From Lachnospiraceae bacterium (lineage in GTDB: Bacteria; Bacillota; Clostridia; Lachnospirales; Lachnospiraceae): a stretch of 64,000 nucleotides of DNA. Where the stretch lies: positions 1-64,000 of the forward strand of contig JAGCUO010000152.1 in NCBI GenBank assembly GCA_017962825.1, given 5' to 3'. The stretch's first letter is position 1; every line of letters starts with the position of its first letter. The notes below the pieces were generated by a model. It was given only the letters and a program-made list of their open reading frames with translations, was not told where the DNA came from and did not search any database. The translations under genes and the position numbers were made by a program. Positions 1-9,168 of this stretch are shown here, in pieces.

Positions 1-815
1 GGAATGAGCTGCTGAGAAATGATAGCTTCGAGAACGCCCGCAAGCTGGATTCTGATCTGCTGCTGCTGGTGAGGAGGGAATACGTCGATAACACGGTCGA
101 CGGTAGAAGCAGCACCGATGGTATGCAATGTTGAAAGGACCAAGTGACCGGTCTCGGCTGCGGTAATAGCAGTGGAAATGGTCTCAAGGTCTCTCATCTC
201 ACCGACGAGAATAACATCGGGATCTTCACGGAGTGCAGCACGGAGAGCGTTTGCATATGAACCGGAGTCCATACCGATCTCACGCTGGTTAACAACAGAT
301 CTCTTATGCATATGGAGATACTCGATAGGGTCCTCAAGAGTGATGATATGTGCATCACGGTTCTCGTTGATCCTGTCGATGATCGAAGCGAGGGTTGTTG
401 ACTTACCGGAACCGGTAGGACCGGTAACGAGGATAAGTCCTCTCTTTCTCTCATGAAGATCTACAACAGCCTTGGGAACGCCGAGTTTCTCGGGATTGGG
501 AATCTCGGTACCGACAAGTCTGAGTGCAAGACCTGCAGATCCTCTCTGTTTAAAGATATTAACACGGTAACGGCCGAGAGCGGGGATTGAGAAGGACATA
601 TCGTATTCACCGATCTCCTCAAATCTGCGTCTCTGCTCTTCATTGGCGATGGACATAACTACGTCCAGGGTATCCTGAGGCATAAGTCTGTCATATCCTT
701 CGACAGTAATAAGGCTGCCGTTAACTCTCATCTTGGGAGGTACGCCTACCGTGATATGTACGTCACTGGCGCCGGCATTTTTAGCCTTTTGCATCACATC
801 ATAAATGTCTACCAT
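1..815 (-). CDS. pilT: Type IV pilus retraction ATPase PilT (3' end outside window)
   Basis: First 271 residues of a PilT-type secretion ATPase, the cytoplasmic hexameric motor that depolymerises type IV pili and drives twitching. The N-terminal domain begins with the family signature GASDVHI (residues 15-21). The ATPase core shows Walker A TGPTGSGKSTT (131-141), Asp box LEDPIEY (160-166), Walker B VILVGEMRD (201-209) and the His box STLHT (228-232). The family is usually near 350 residues, so about 80 are missing past the window edge. The ATG at 815 is preceded by AGGGGTG. It lies 43 bp behind the HD-type gene in the same direction, so the two are probably co-transcribed. Whether the product is PilT proper or a PilT-like paralogue cannot be settled from this part alone. 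Confidence 0.93.
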   Translation of the reverse strand, partial: MVDIYDVMQKAKNAGASDVHITVGVPPKMRVNGSLITVEGYDRLMPQDTLDVVMSIANEEQRRRFEEIGEYDMSFSIPALGRYRVNIFKQRGSAGLALRLVGTEIPNPEKLGVPKAVVDLHERKRGLILVTGPTGSGKSTTLASIIDRINENRDAHIITLEDPIEYLHMHKRSVVNQREIGMDSGSYANALRAALREDPDVILVGEMRDLETISTAITAAETGHLVLSTLHTIGAASTVDRVIDVFPPHQQQQIRIQLAGVLEAIISQQLI

Positions 816-858
816 AACTATTCACCCCTAAATAATTTAAGTTAATATATCCAGTTCC

Positions 859-1965
859 TTAATCGGGAACACTGATACCTGCCTGAGCAATGGCTGTCTG
901 GTCCATAATGTAACGGTTATCAAGGGTTTTCATGACATCAACCACTCTCATATCCGAATACTCGCGGATCGACAGATCCATAATTGAATTCTGACGGAAA
1001 GTAATGACCGTCGGTTTCAGGATATTTTCTTCGTTCTCGTTAATTATGAGCGCCTTCTCTCCCGAATTGAGAACAACACTGACTCCGGGGAAAAGAATAT
1101 ACACACTGTCCATAAGAGCTCTGACAACATGAGGATCGTATAACTCATCCTTATCCTGAAATTCTATTACCGCCTTGACTTCGGAAAGACTTTCACCGGT
1201 AAGGCTCATTCCGGTAATGGCATCATAACGGCTTGCAACCAGAAGGATCTTGGCTTCTACCGACATCTTCTTGGTCTCGATCTCTTCTCCGAGGGCTGCG
1301 GCTTTCTCGGCTCTTAATGCCTGCTGGGAAATTCTCTTAAGCCTGGGACCGTCGGTGCTGAAACATTCTTCCAAAACCTCAGCTCCGTGAATTGCTTCGT
1401 TAAACATGGATTCGAGATTGTCCCTGTCAGTCTCACCGCCGTAAATAGCGGGATTTGCGGAACCGAGCTTTCCGATATCATGTATCAGAGCAGCAGTTAC
1501 AAGAACAAGCCTGTCTTCCACCGGAATATTCATACGGCTTCCGATCATAGCACACAGAATAGCCGTATTAAACATATGTCTGCATACGAAATCATCCTTA
1601 CTGCGAAGGTTCTGATAAAAATGAACCTTACCGTCCAGATGACCGTACTGACGGATTATCTGGCTTACAATGGTGGGCAGATTTCGTTGTTTTTTGGTAT
1701 TGAGGATTCTCGAGATCTCATCCTGAAGTGACGCAACCGTCTTGATCTCGAACTTTTCAAAAGCAAGATCTTCCTCTGACATAGGAGGCAGAGGTTCAGC
1801 GGGCTCTAAGATATAGATTCCGAGGAGCCCGAAATTTTTAACGGATTCGATACTTGCCGCAGTGAGTTTCGCATCTCTTTCGTAGAGAAGAACTCCGCTC
1901 TTGGAATAGATAGGCCTTGCAAGCCTCATTCCGCTTTTAAGGTCTTCCCATTTGACGAATTTCAC
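859..1965 (-). CDS. HD-domain protein, degenerate HD-GYP type
   Basis: A 368-residue cytoplasmic protein. The HD metal site is clear (ALIHDIGKLG, His-Asp at about 162-163), followed by HGAEVL and, later, SRYDAITG, which matches the ADxFDAMT block of HD-GYP proteins. The HHExxDGxGYP block expected between them is missing: that stretch is Ala/Glu-rich with no paired His and no GYP. It may therefore be a divergent cyclic dinucleotide phosphodiesterase, or a binding or regulatory HD protein. The reading frame is open from a TTG at 1977, but a GTG at 1965 sits about 5 bases after a GGGGG ribosome site and gives the cleaner N-terminus (VKFVKWEDL). It stands directly upstream of pilT, which suggests a role in pilus control; that role is inferred. 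Confidence 0.8.
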   Translation of the reverse strand: MKFVKWEDLKSGMRLARPIYSKSGVLLYERDAKLTAASIESVKNFGLLGIYILEPAEPLPPMSEEDLAFEKFEIKTVASLQDEISRILNTKKQRNLPTIVSQIIRQYGHLDGKVHFYQNLRSKDDFVCRHMFNTAILCAMIGSRMNIPVEDRLVLVTAALIHDIGKLGSANPAIYGGETDRDNLESMFNEAIHGAEVLEECFSTDGPRLKRISQQALRAEKAAALGEEIETKKMSVEAKILLVASRYDAITGMSLTGESLSEVKAVIEFQDKDELYDPHVVRALMDSVYILFPGVSVVLNSGEKALIINENEENILKPTVITFRQNSIMDLSIREYSDMRVVDVMKTLDNRYIMDQTAIAQAGISVPD

Positions 1966-2014
1966 TGTTACCCCCAAGCAAAACCAAATTTTAATAAAAA
2001 ATTAATACTTACTA

Positions 2015-2043
2015 ATAATACTATATCGATTTGTAAATAACAA
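2015..2043 (-). promoter_or_regulatory. Sigma-A-type promoter for the HD gene and pilT
   Basis: On the minus strand, -35 TTGTTA (2038-2043) and -10 TATTAT (2015-2020) are separated by exactly 17 bp, about 50 bp before the GTG start of the HD gene. Confidence 0.6.
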
Positions 2044-2052
2044 GAAAAAATA

Positions 2053-2065
2053 CCGATTATATCGG
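2053..2065 (-). terminator. Short hairpin with T-run, possible terminator of the amr operon
   Basis: Minus-strand CCGAT-ATA-ATCGG is followed by TATTTTTT, 58 bp past the stop of the radical SAM gene. The stem is only 5 bp, so this is a weak call. Confidence 0.35.
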
Positions 2066-2122
2066 GCTTAATCGATTACTTAGCCGGGAAAACTTGCATA
2101 TAACGACCGTTTATAAAGCCGC

Positions 2123-2956
2123 TTACACATTTCCAAGCAGAACGTGCTTCAAGTGCCTTTCCGCCAATGTCTTAAGGTTTCTCATAAGATCAATATCAGT
2201 GGGCGCCTCCCTGTATTTGTATCTCGGGAAGTATCTGGTGATGTGCAGAGGAATTTCCGGATCAAGTGATGCTATCCATTCAGCTTCCTCTTCCATTTCT
2301 TCAGGCGAATCATTGAGCCCGGGTACTATAAGGGATGTTATTTCGATATGACACTTTTCGTGTGAAGTCTCAATGAACTGCATTACGGTTTGAAGTTCAC
2401 CGCCCAGCTTTTTATATCCGTCTTCGGTAAAGCATTTAAGATCGATGTTCATTGCATCCATAGAGGGTAGGATCTCTTCAAGAATCTCTTTGCACGCATT
2501 ACCGTTTGTTACAAGTACGTTCAGCATGCCCTCTTCATGAATGAGCTTTGCGGTATCACGTACGAATTCATATCCCACAAGCGCTTCGTTATATGTATAG
2601 GCTATTCCGATATTTCCTTCGGGTATCGTATCACAGGCTATTTCAAGAAGCTTTTCCGGGGATGCCGTTCGAAGGTCGGCAAAATGTTCTTCCCCCACTG
2701 AAGCTATATCGTAATTCTGACAAAAAGGACAGGACAGATTGCATCCGTAACTTCCCACAGAAAGGATCATACTGCCCGGATGAAAAAAGGCCAGCGGTTT
2801 CTTTTCGATAGGATCAAGCGCGATCGAAGTTATCTTACCGTAATTTGCGCTTACCACTTTTCCGTTTTTGTTAACCCTGGCCCGGCACCTGCCCAAACTG
2901 CCCTCAGGCAATATGCAGTGATGCGGACACACCGGGCACACAGCAGTATCAGACAT
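2123..2956 (-). CDS. amrS: AmmeMemoRadiSam system radical SAM enzyme
   Basis: A 277-residue radical SAM protein of the AmmeMemoRadiSam type. The cluster-binding motif CNLSCPFC (Cys72, 76, 79) follows an N-terminal Cys-rich segment (Cys7, 10, 14, 24) with the typical PHHC and GRCRARVN features. TYNEALVG and NIDLKCF are further family landmarks. It belongs to the PflA-related branch once annotated as a pyruvate formate-lyase activase homologue, but the Cys-rich N-terminus and the neighbours separate it from true activases. It overlaps the preceding AMMECR1 gene by 8 bp and ends a three-gene operon with the Memo homologue. As far as I know the substrate is not established. Confidence 0.92.
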   Translation of the reverse strand: MSDTAVCPVCPHHCILPEGSLGRCRARVNKNGKVVSANYGKITSIALDPIEKKPLAFFHPGSMILSVGSYGCNLSCPFCQNYDIASVGEEHFADLRTASPEKLLEIACDTIPEGNIGIAYTYNEALVGYEFVRDTAKLIHEEGMLNVLVTNGNACKEILEEILPSMDAMNIDLKCFTEDGYKKLGGELQTVMQFIETSHEKCHIEITSLIVPGLNDSPEEMEEEAEWIASLDPEIPLHITRYFPRYKYREAPTDIDLMRNLKTLAERHLKHVLLGNV

Positions 2957-3464
2957 GACGGATCACCTCAAAGCGTGACAGTTTAACATCGTCATCATCT
3001 ATATCTATGCCTGCCTTTTGTTTTGCAATTGCAATCTGATAATCTACAGTGTCAACACCGTCGAGGTCAGGAAGAAGAAGTCCTCTTTTAAATCCTTTTT
3101 CCACGATGACGCCGTAACGTTTAACATCAAGTTCATCAGGCGAACCGATTGGTTCGGGAGTTGTAAGAACATCTACATTTATCTCAAGTTCATTAAGTTC
3201 ATCCGGTCTGACAGCCGGAAATCTGGGGTCCCTGGTAGATGCTGCTATGGCATTGGATATGATCTCCTCGGCAACATTTATACATGTAGGAGCTATTGTT
3301 CCGATACATCCTCTTAATGCACCGCCTTTATGGATGGATACAAAAGCACCTGCACGAACCGATTTCATCTCATCCGGCAGGTCGTCACCGGAAGGATCAT
3401 AGATTTCTTTTTCCGTGATGTATTTCTCGATGGTATTCTTCGCAAGTTCTACGTATTTGTCCAT
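2949..3464 (-). CDS. amrA: AmmeMemoRadiSam system protein A (AMMECR1 domain)
   Basis: A 171-residue protein consisting of one AMMECR1 domain. The signature GALRGCIGTI lies at about residues 49-58, with RDPRFPAV following near 99-106. The human homologue is AMMECR1; the bacterial protein is found with Memo and a radical SAM enzyme. The ATG at 3464 follows CCGGAGG, and the stop of the Memo homologue lies 1 bp before the start, so translation is probably coupled. The biochemical role is unknown; the tight three-gene linkage argues that all three act on the same substrate or complex. Confidence 0.92.
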   Translation of the reverse strand: MDKYVELAKNTIEKYITEKEIYDPSGDDLPDEMKSVRAGAFVSIHKGGALRGCIGTIAPTCINVAEEIISNAIAASTRDPRFPAVRPDELNELEINVDVLTTPEPIGSPDELDVKRYGVIVEKGFKRGLLLPDLDGVDTVDYQIAIAKQKAGIDIDDDDVKLSRFEVIRHV

Positions 3465-3465
3465 A

Positions 3466-4269
3466 TCAAACCTCCGGATGATAAATGCAAAAACCGTAAC
3501 CTACTCCAAATGTTGCTTCGTGTGATAACCTTTTGGTATTGATTTTTAATCCTTCAAACGCACCGCCCATGATCGTAAAAGATCTGTGACCGCATTCCAT
3601 CGATGCATCGAGAAGAGTCTCATCGTAATTTACAAGCGATTTAAAATCACCGGCTCCCATTGTATTCATGATCTTCTCGTCATATACAGGTCCTTCTTTT
3701 TGATATCCGTACGGACCGTCTTCCTTCTGACAATGGCTCAGATCTCCGCTTGCAACGAAAACCACTCTTCTGTCTGTTTTATCTATTGCCCTTCGAATGG
3801 CTTTACCAAAATCATAATGAGTCTGAAGACTGAATCCGGAAAGCCCGATCCTTACCAGCTTATAACCTGTATATCTCTTATTAATAAAATACATGGGAAC
3901 GGTTGTACCGTGATCGAGAAGCGGATCCCGTTCGCCTTCCGTACCTGCAGGAATGCCTGATTTGCCTGCTTCTTCGGAGATTGCTTCTACAAGTTCCTCA
4001 TCATACAGGGTGCTGAAAGTGACACTGCGTGCTCCGAACCTGCCAAAATCTCCTATAGCGGATCTTCCGGGAGAAATATGAAAATAATCACGATAAAGAA
4101 TTGAATGAGGGGATGTCAGAATAACGGTGTCAGGCTTGATTGACGCAATATCAGCAGCCACCTCATCAAAAGAGGCTAAAGTATCGGCAATCTTAAGTTC
4201 TTCTCCCCGTCCGATCTCAGGAACGGCGATAGGCGGGTGAGGTACCATATATCCGGCCAGAAGTGGCAT
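3466..4269 (-). CDS. amrB: AmmeMemoRadiSam system protein B (Memo-like)
   Basis: A 267-residue Memo-family protein, related in fold to extradiol (class III) dioxygenases. Recognisable features are GYMVPHPPIAVPE at the N-terminus, TSPHSILYRDYF, LLDHGTTVPMYF, VFVASGDLSHC and the ECGHRSFT segment; the His and Cys residues in these blocks correspond to the putative metal pocket of the fold. The start is the ATG at 4269, which follows GGAGGAACATA; the frame stays open to 4311 but lacks a site there. It is the first gene of the operon, with amrA and amrS downstream, and sits behind its own promoter-like sequence. Confidence 0.9.
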   Translation of the reverse strand: MPLLAGYMVPHPPIAVPEIGRGEELKIADTLASFDEVAADIASIKPDTVILTSPHSILYRDYFHISPGRSAIGDFGRFGARSVTFSTLYDEELVEAISEEAGKSGIPAGTEGERDPLLDHGTTVPMYFINKRYTGYKLVRIGLSGFSLQTHYDFGKAIRRAIDKTDRRVVFVASGDLSHCQKEDGPYGYQKEGPVYDEKIMNTMGAGDFKSLVNYDETLLDASMECGHRSFTIMGGAFEGLKINTKRLSHEATFGVGYGFCIYHPEV

Positions 4270-4300
4270 TATGTTCCTCCATGAGACTCTGATTGAACAT

Positions 4301-4322
4301 AAGCCGCTCAAAAGAGCGGCTT
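4301..4322. other. 9-bp perfect hairpin in the hemW-amrB gap
   Basis: AAGCCGCTC and GAGCGGCTT flank a 4-base loop. On the minus strand the hairpin is followed by TTATGTTC, not a clean T-run. It lies after hemW but inside the leader predicted for amrB, so it could be a weak terminator of hemW or a leader element 32 bp before the amrB start. Confidence 0.5.
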
Positions 4323-4339
4323 ATAGATTTATTTGACTT

Positions 4340-4368
4340 ATGATAATGATACACCTTTGAAGTCACAA
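4340..4368 (-). promoter_or_regulatory. Promoter candidate for the amr operon
   Basis: Minus-strand -35 TTGTGA (4363-4368) and -10 TATCAT (4340-4345) with a 17-bp spacer, upstream of amrB. Confidence 0.45.
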
Positions 4369-4404
4369 GGTAAACAATCACACATTGATATAGCATACCT
4401 TTGA

Positions 4405-5541
4405 TCAGATAAATGCCTGCATAACGTGATTGGCAAGATCGAGTCCTTTTTCCGTAAGGTGAATCCTTCCGTTTTCTTCGATAAGCAGCCCTTCAGCCTT
4501 GAAACGCTCTATTTCCCTGCCATATACACCGGAAAGATCCCTGCAGAATCTTTCTTTAAACTCAGCAGGATCAACGCCCTTAGTAAGTCTGAGCCCCAGT
4601 ATCATAAACTCGCTCATTTTATCAGCATTTGTCAGCTTTTCATCGAGTTTGAAAGAGTCTATGGGATCATCCATATATACGGAAAGTTCAGATGTGTTTG
4701 TAAATCTGCAGCCCTCGTAATATGATGCGGCACCGAGTCCCGCGCCGTAATACGTAACTCCTGTCCAATATCCCAGATTATGTCTGCATTCACGACCTTT
4801 TTTTGCATAATTGGAGATCTCATATCTGCCGTATCCGTATTCAGACAAAATCCCGGATGTCATATGATACATCTCTCTGTCCGTATCTTCATCGGGAATA
4901 TCAAGTTTGCCCTCATCTGCCATCTCCGCAAAAGGAGTACCTTCTTCGACTATCAGGCTGTATGCGGAAATATGTGCGGGGGAAGGCTTAAGTTCGCATA
5001 CGGTCCTGAGAGTTTTTGTCCAGGAATCAACGCTCTGCCCCGGGATGTCGCTCATAAGATCCACATTGATATTGGTAAAACCTGCCTTTACGGCAGCTTC
5101 ATAGCTCTTGAGGAAATCCTCATAGGTATGGATCCTTCCGAGCTTTTTTAATTCGTCATCATGTACTGACTGAAGACCGAAGCTGATACGGTTTATACCG
5201 CAGGCAAAATATGCTTTCATCTTCTCTTCATCCACGGTACCCGGATTGCACTCCATGGTCACTTCCGCATCGTGATCGAGGGTAAAGTTTTCTTTTACGC
5301 AATCCATCACGCGAACCATCTGATCCGCAGGAAGCACGGAGGGAGTTCCTCCTCCGATAAAAACGGAAGAAAGAGAGGTCTTACACCTCTCTTTTCCTAT
5401 AAACATCAGCTCTTCGCAAAGAGCATCTATATACTTTTCCTTGGTCTTCTCATCCGCATTAAAAGAAAGAAAATCGCAGTACAGACACTTTCTTACGCAG
5501 AAGGGGATATGTATATATAATTCAGACTTAGTTATCATCAT
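4405..5541 (-). CDS. hemW: Radical SAM heme chaperone HemW
   Basis: A 378-residue protein of the HemW (HemN-like) family. The radical SAM motif is CxxxCxYC at Cys15, 19, 22, just after YIHIPFC. Further landmarks are FIGGGTPS, the RISFGLQS block and CRHNLGYW in the C-terminal half. HemW is a heme-binding chaperone, not a coproporphyrinogen oxidase; the family lacks the extra cysteine of true HemN (CxxxCxxCxC), and here the residue after the third Cys is Asp-Phe, in line with HemW. The start overlaps the lepA stop: ATGATG at 5541/5538 lies inside the last codons of lepA, so translation is probably coupled. A GTG at 5556 is possible but less likely. Confidence 0.92.
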   Translation of the reverse strand: MMITKSELYIHIPFCVRKCLYCDFLSFNADEKTKEKYIDALCEELMFIGKERCKTSLSSVFIGGGTPSVLPADQMVRVMDCVKENFTLDHDAEVTMECNPGTVDEEKMKAYFACGINRISFGLQSVHDDELKKLGRIHTYEDFLKSYEAAVKAGFTNINVDLMSDIPGQSVDSWTKTLRTVCELKPSPAHISAYSLIVEEGTPFAEMADEGKLDIPDEDTDREMYHMTSGILSEYGYGRYEISNYAKKGRECRHNLGYWTGVTYYGAGLGAASYYEGCRFTNTSELSVYMDDPIDSFKLDEKLTNADKMSEFMILGLRLTKGVDPAEFKERFCRDLSGVYGREIERFKAEGLLIEENGRIHLTEKGLDLANHVMQAFI

Positions 5542-7336
5542 CCAGTTTAAGCACACTCATGAACGCAGACTGAGGGATCTCTACGCTTCCCACCTGTCTC
5601 ATACGCTTCTTACCTTCTTTTTGCTTCTCGAGAAGTTTCTTCTTACGCGAGATATCACCGCCGTAACACTTTGCAAGGACATCTTTTCTCATTGCCTTGA
5701 CAGTCTCACGCGCGATTACTCTTCCGCCGACGCAGGCCTGAATGGGAATCTCGAAGAGATGTCTGGGAATCTCATCCTTAAGTTTTTCGCACATTCTGCG
5801 GCCTCGCTCATATGCCGAGTCGGAATGCACGATAAAGCTGAGTGCATCGACCTGTTCTTTATTGATAAGGATATCAAGCTTGACGAGTGAACTCTTTTCA
5901 TAACCCTTAAGGTCATAGTCAAAGGATGCATATCCTCTGGATCTTGATTTAAGAGCATCGAAGAAATCATAAATGATCTCATTTAAGGGTAGTTCGTACT
6001 TTATAAGCGCTCTTCCTGCTTCAATGTACTCCATGCTGATATAACGTCCGCGTCTCTGCTGGCAAAGCTCCATGATGGATCCTACGAAATCCTTGGTAAC
6101 CATGATCTCAGCATTAACGATGGGCTCTTCCATATACTCGATCTCACTGGGATCGGGAAGGTTGGAAGGATTGGTCAGGTCGATAACGGTTCCGTCTGTC
6201 TTATATACCTTATATACAACCGAAGGAGCGGTTGTTACAAGGTCAAGATCATACTCTCTTTCAAGTCTTTCCTGAATGATATCAAGGTGAAGAAGTCCTA
6301 AAAATCCGCATCTGAAACCGAATCCCAGAGCAAGTGAGGTTTCAGGCTCATAGAAAAGAGAGGCATCGTTAAGCTGAAGCTTTTCGAGTGCTTCCTTAAG
6401 GTCTTCGTACTTGGCGCTGTCTGCGGGGTAAACTCCGCAATAAACAACCGGCTGGACTTTTTTATATCCGGGAAGAGGCTCGGTGCAAGGGTTATCCGTC
6501 TCAGTTACGGTATCACCGACTTCCGTTTCTGAAAGTGTTTTGATGGATGCGGTTATATATCCTACCATTCCGGCAGAAAGTTCTTCGCAGGGAAGGAATC
6601 TTCCGGCGCCGAATGTACCTACCTCAACAACCTCCTCGCAGGCTCCGGTAGCCATCATTTTGATCTTGGTACCCTTCTTTACTGTACCGTTCATTACACG
6701 TACAAATACGATAACTCCCTTGTATGAATCATAAAGAGAGTCAAAGATAAGAGCCTGAAGAGGTGCTGTTTCATCTCCGGAAGGAGCAGGTATCTTATGA
6801 ACTATAGCTTCAAGAACTTCATCGATCCCGATTCCGTTCTTGGCAGAGATAAGAGGGGCATCCTGTGCTTCGATACCGATAACATCCTCGATCTCATCCT
6901 TTACTCTCTGAGGCTCCGCACTGGGAAGATCGATCTTATTGATAACGGGGAAAACATCAAGATTATGGTCCAGTGCCAGATACACATTGGCAAGAGTCTG
7001 GGCCTCAACACCCTGAGCTGCGTCAACCACAAGAATCGCACCGTCGCAGGCGGCAAGACTTCTTGAAACTTCATAGTTAAAGTCAACATGGCCCGGAGTA
7101 TCTATCAGGTTAAAGATGTACTCTTTTCCGTCATTAGCCTTATAAACGGTACGGACAGCCTGGGACTTGATGGTTATTCCCCTCTCCCTCTCAAGCTCCA
7201 TGTTATCAAGGACCTGCTCCTGCATTTCCCTTGCAGTAAGAAGGCCTGTTTTCTCTATGATACGATCGGCAAGCGTGGACTTACCGTGATCGATATGAGC
7301 AACTATGCAAAAATTTCTGATAAGACTCTTATCCAT
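5528..7336 (-). CDS. lepA: Elongation factor 4 (LepA)
   Basis: A 602-residue translational GTPase of normal family length. G motifs are AHIDHGKST near residues 13-21, DTPGHVDF near 80 and NKIDL near 134. The C-terminal domain carries the LepA-specific end with [20 protein letters not shown], and the last residues are [10 protein letters not shown]4 binds ribosomes and acts on stalled or mistranslocated complexes. The gene follows rpsT, with the rpsT terminator between them, and overlaps hemW. The order rpsT-lepA-hemW is common in Firmicutes; the germination protease gene often found in this group is absent here. Confidence 0.97.
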   Translation of the reverse strand: MDKSLIRNFCIVAHIDHGKSTLADRIIEKTGLLTAREMQEQVLDNMELERERGITIKSQAVRTVYKANDGKEYIFNLIDTPGHVDFNYEVSRSLAACDGAILVVDAAQGVEAQTLANVYLALDHNLDVFPVINKIDLPSAEPQRVKDEIEDVIGIEAQDAPLISAKNGIGIDEVLEAIVHKIPAPSGDETAPLQALIFDSLYDSYKGVIVFVRVMNGTVKKGTKIKMMATGACEEVVEVGTFGAGRFLPCEELSAGMVGYITASIKTLSETEVGDTVTETDNPCTEPLPGYKKVQPVVYCGVYPADSAKYEDLKEALEKLQLNDASLFYEPETSLALGFGFRCGFLGLLHLDIIQERLEREYDLDLVTTAPSVVYKVYKTDGTVIDLTNPSNLPDPSEIEYMEEPIVNAEIMVTKDFVGSIMELCQQRRGRYISMEYIEAGRALIKYELPLNEIIYDFFDALKSRSRGYASFDYDLKGYEKSSLVKLDILINKEQVDALSFIVHSDSAYERGRRMCEKLKDEIPRHLFEIPIQACVGGRVIARETVKAMRKDVLAKCYGGDISRKKKLLEKQKEGKKRMRQVGSVEIPQSAFMSVLKLDDDN

Positions 7337-7405
7337 ATATACCTCTGTAATAACTATTCAAAACCCACATTTATCGATTCTATCAGAAAACAGGGCAAAA
7401 AACAA

Positions 7406-7431
7406 AGCCCCCCGGGAAATCCCGAGGGGCT
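7406..7431 (-). terminator. Rho-independent terminator of rpsT
   Basis: GC-rich hairpin (AGCCCC...GGGGCT, 11-bp arms around a 4-base loop), followed on the minus strand by TTTGTTTTTTG. Confidence 0.9.
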
Positions 7432-7450
7432 GAAATGTTCTCGCAAAAGC

Positions 7451-7714
7451 TTAAGCCATCTTGTTAACAGCCTTAGCCATCTTAGAAGTCTTGTTTGCGA
7501 CGTTATTCTTGTGATATACACCCTTAGTAGCAGCCATCTCAAGAGTCTTGGTAGCAGCCTTGAGTTCTTCAGCTGCTGCATTCTTATCGCCGTTCTCTAC
7601 TGCGGTATAAACCTTCTTGATCGCAGTCTTAGCGGAAGAACGGATAGCCTTGTTTCTCTCTTCGTTTCTACGATCAACAAGTACTCTCTTCTTTGCAGAC
7701 TTAATGTTAGCCAA
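7451..7714 (-). CDS. rpsT: 30S ribosomal protein S20
   Basis: An 87-residue basic protein that fits bacterial S20: ANIKSAKKR at the N-terminus, RNKAIRSSAKTAIKK in the middle and GVYHKNNVANKTSKMAK near the end. S20 binds 16S rRNA early in 30S assembly. The start is a TTG at 7714, placed 5 bases after a strong GGAGGTG site; an upstream in-frame ATG at 7741 would add nine residues not seen in S20. S20 genes often use non-ATG starts, which can serve autoregulation. It has its own promoter, a leader of about 110 nt and a terminator, so it is probably a single-gene unit. Confidence 0.96.
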   Translation of the reverse strand: MANIKSAKKRVLVDRRNEERNKAIRSSAKTAIKKVYTAVENGDKNAAAEELKAATKTLEMAATKGVYHKNNVANKTSKMAKAVNKMA

Positions 7715-7773
7715 AGTAACACCTCCAAATGTTATAAACAATGAAAATATTTAAGTGCCGGTGACTTTAGCCG

Positions 7774-7793
7774 GATGCAATGACGGTTGCATC
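7774..7793 (-). promoter_or_regulatory. Hairpin in the rpsT leader
   Basis: A perfect 7-bp stem (GATGCAA/TTGCATC, 6-base loop) lies within the rpsT 5' leader and is followed by a CCGG-N9-CCGG pair. It is a candidate for S20 autoregulation, but no known family was recognised. Confidence 0.4.
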
Positions 7794-7832
7794 TAAGCGA
7801 GACACGCACGCTAAAACATCACACACTTTGCT

Positions 7833-7861
7833 AATATACTCATTTCTATCGCTTTTGTCAA
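7833..7861 (-). promoter_or_regulatory. rpsT promoter
   Basis: Minus-strand -35 TTGACA (7856-7861) and -10 TATATT (7833-7838) with a 17-bp spacer, giving a leader of about 110 nt. Confidence 0.8.
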
Positions 7862-7881
7862 CGGATTTTTCCGCAATTTTG

Positions 7882-9129
7882 TTAATTCTTATTGAGTTTC
7901 CTGGTCCTGGTCTCCCTTCCTAGATAATTATCCGTTGAAACAAGCACCTTCTTATTCTCGGAAGCCACATAGGTAGCGGCATTTACGGTTACGGTGCCCG
8001 CTGCAGGATGAAGATTTACAAATCCTACTATGAGACCTATGACAATGGCGGCTATAACAGCAAATGCAAAACTGAATTCCATAAAGTATGCCGCTGCAAG
8101 TCCTATCACAAGACAAACCGCCGCAACAATTGCCGCAAAGCTCCATACTCTTCCCGCATCTACTGGTGCCTGACCCACAAGTTTTCCGGTCTGGCCGTTA
8201 ATGAAGAAGGGATAAGGAGTTCCCTTATAGGAATAATCATACTTCCAAACGGGCATAAGTCCGTAATGAGGAACTACGGATTTATATGTTACATTGAGGT
8301 TCTTATTCTGGACTTTGTCGTATTTTCCGTGAGAACCGCTCTTGGCAGCATCGGAACACATATCCATTCCGAATTTTTGAACCTGATCCTCGGCACGGGG
8401 TCTGAGCTCACCGGAACCGTTATTATACTGTTCCGAATAGAAGCCGGACAGATATCTTGAATCGTAAGGAAGTGAATCCTTGGTATCGAAGGGTGCCAGA
8501 AGATCCATCATTTCATCGGGAAGCGCTTCCGCAGCATCAACGGGTAGTTTATCGAACTTGGCGTCAATGACACGGTTTACGTTATAGGAATCTATGTCGG
8601 TATATTCCGTATCGCCCTTGGTGTATCTCTTTTCCTGAATACCGGTTCCGGTAAAATCAAGAGTGGTATCCATATCATAGAACCATGTGGGCATATACCA
8701 GCCCTGGATCTTATTGAGTCTTGCCTCGCTGACAAGATCCCTGGGAGCAAATCTCATGGAAGCAAACTTCTGCTTTACCATGTCCTTGGCCTGCTTTTCG
8801 TTAATCTTGAAGGGAGTCATGAACTCGGGCTTATAATCGCCCTTCATTCTTGAATCTACAATAATATTTGAATCACATGCGGGACACCTTAATGCCGAAG
8901 TGAATTTTCCGAGCTCTATCTCGCAATTACAGTTGGGGCACAGAAGATTTCCTGCCTTGGAATAACCGAGTTCCTCCGCTGTTTCTTCGGTGGCTACATC
9001 ACCGTCTTTTACCACCGAACCGGTGCTTTCCTCTTCGCACTCAGTAGAATCGCAAAACGGACACTTCATCTTGCCGATCGAAGGCTCAAATTCCATGTCA
9101 CCGCCACAGTTTTTACATTTGTAGATCAT
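7882..9129 (-). CDS. Zinc-ribbon membrane protein
   Basis: A 415-residue protein of the kind annotated as TFIIB-type zinc-ribbon containing. Two CxxC...CxxC ribbons are present: CKNC/CPFC (about residues 5-26) and CPNC/CPAC (about 64-86). A long central domain follows with LNKIQGWYMPTWFYDM and PVWKYDYSYKGTPY, and then a hydrophobic stretch near 330-372 that can form two membrane helices. The final 40 residues are polar. It is probably anchored in the membrane with the ribbons in the cytosol. No catalytic motif is visible and the function is unknown. It follows no clear operon partner; the downstream rpsT has its own promoter. Confidence 0.75.
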   Translation of the reverse strand: MIYKCKNCGGDMEFEPSIGKMKCPFCDSTECEEESTGSVVKDGDVATEETAEELGYSKAGNLLCPNCNCEIELGKFTSALRCPACDSNIIVDSRMKGDYKPEFMTPFKINEKQAKDMVKQKFASMRFAPRDLVSEARLNKIQGWYMPTWFYDMDTTLDFTGTGIQEKRYTKGDTEYTDIDSYNVNRVIDAKFDKLPVDAAEALPDEMMDLLAPFDTKDSLPYDSRYLSGFYSEQYNNGSGELRPRAEDQVQKFGMDMCSDAAKSGSHGKYDKVQNKNLNVTYKSVVPHYGLMPVWKYDYSYKGTPYPFFINGQTGKLVGQAPVDAGRVWSFAAIVAAVCLVIGLAAAYFMEFSFAFAVIAAIVIGLIVGFVNLHPAAGTVTVNAATYVASENKKVLVSTDNYLGRETRTRKLNKN

Positions 9130-9168
9130 AGCTTCCTCCTGAATTTTCAGACGTTTCCGCGTCTGTAA

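Noticed and set aside
1387-1731. Plus-strand frame inside the HD gene and many similar frames opposite other genes
   Set aside because: They are antisense to well-supported genes and lack ribosome sites and protein-like composition.
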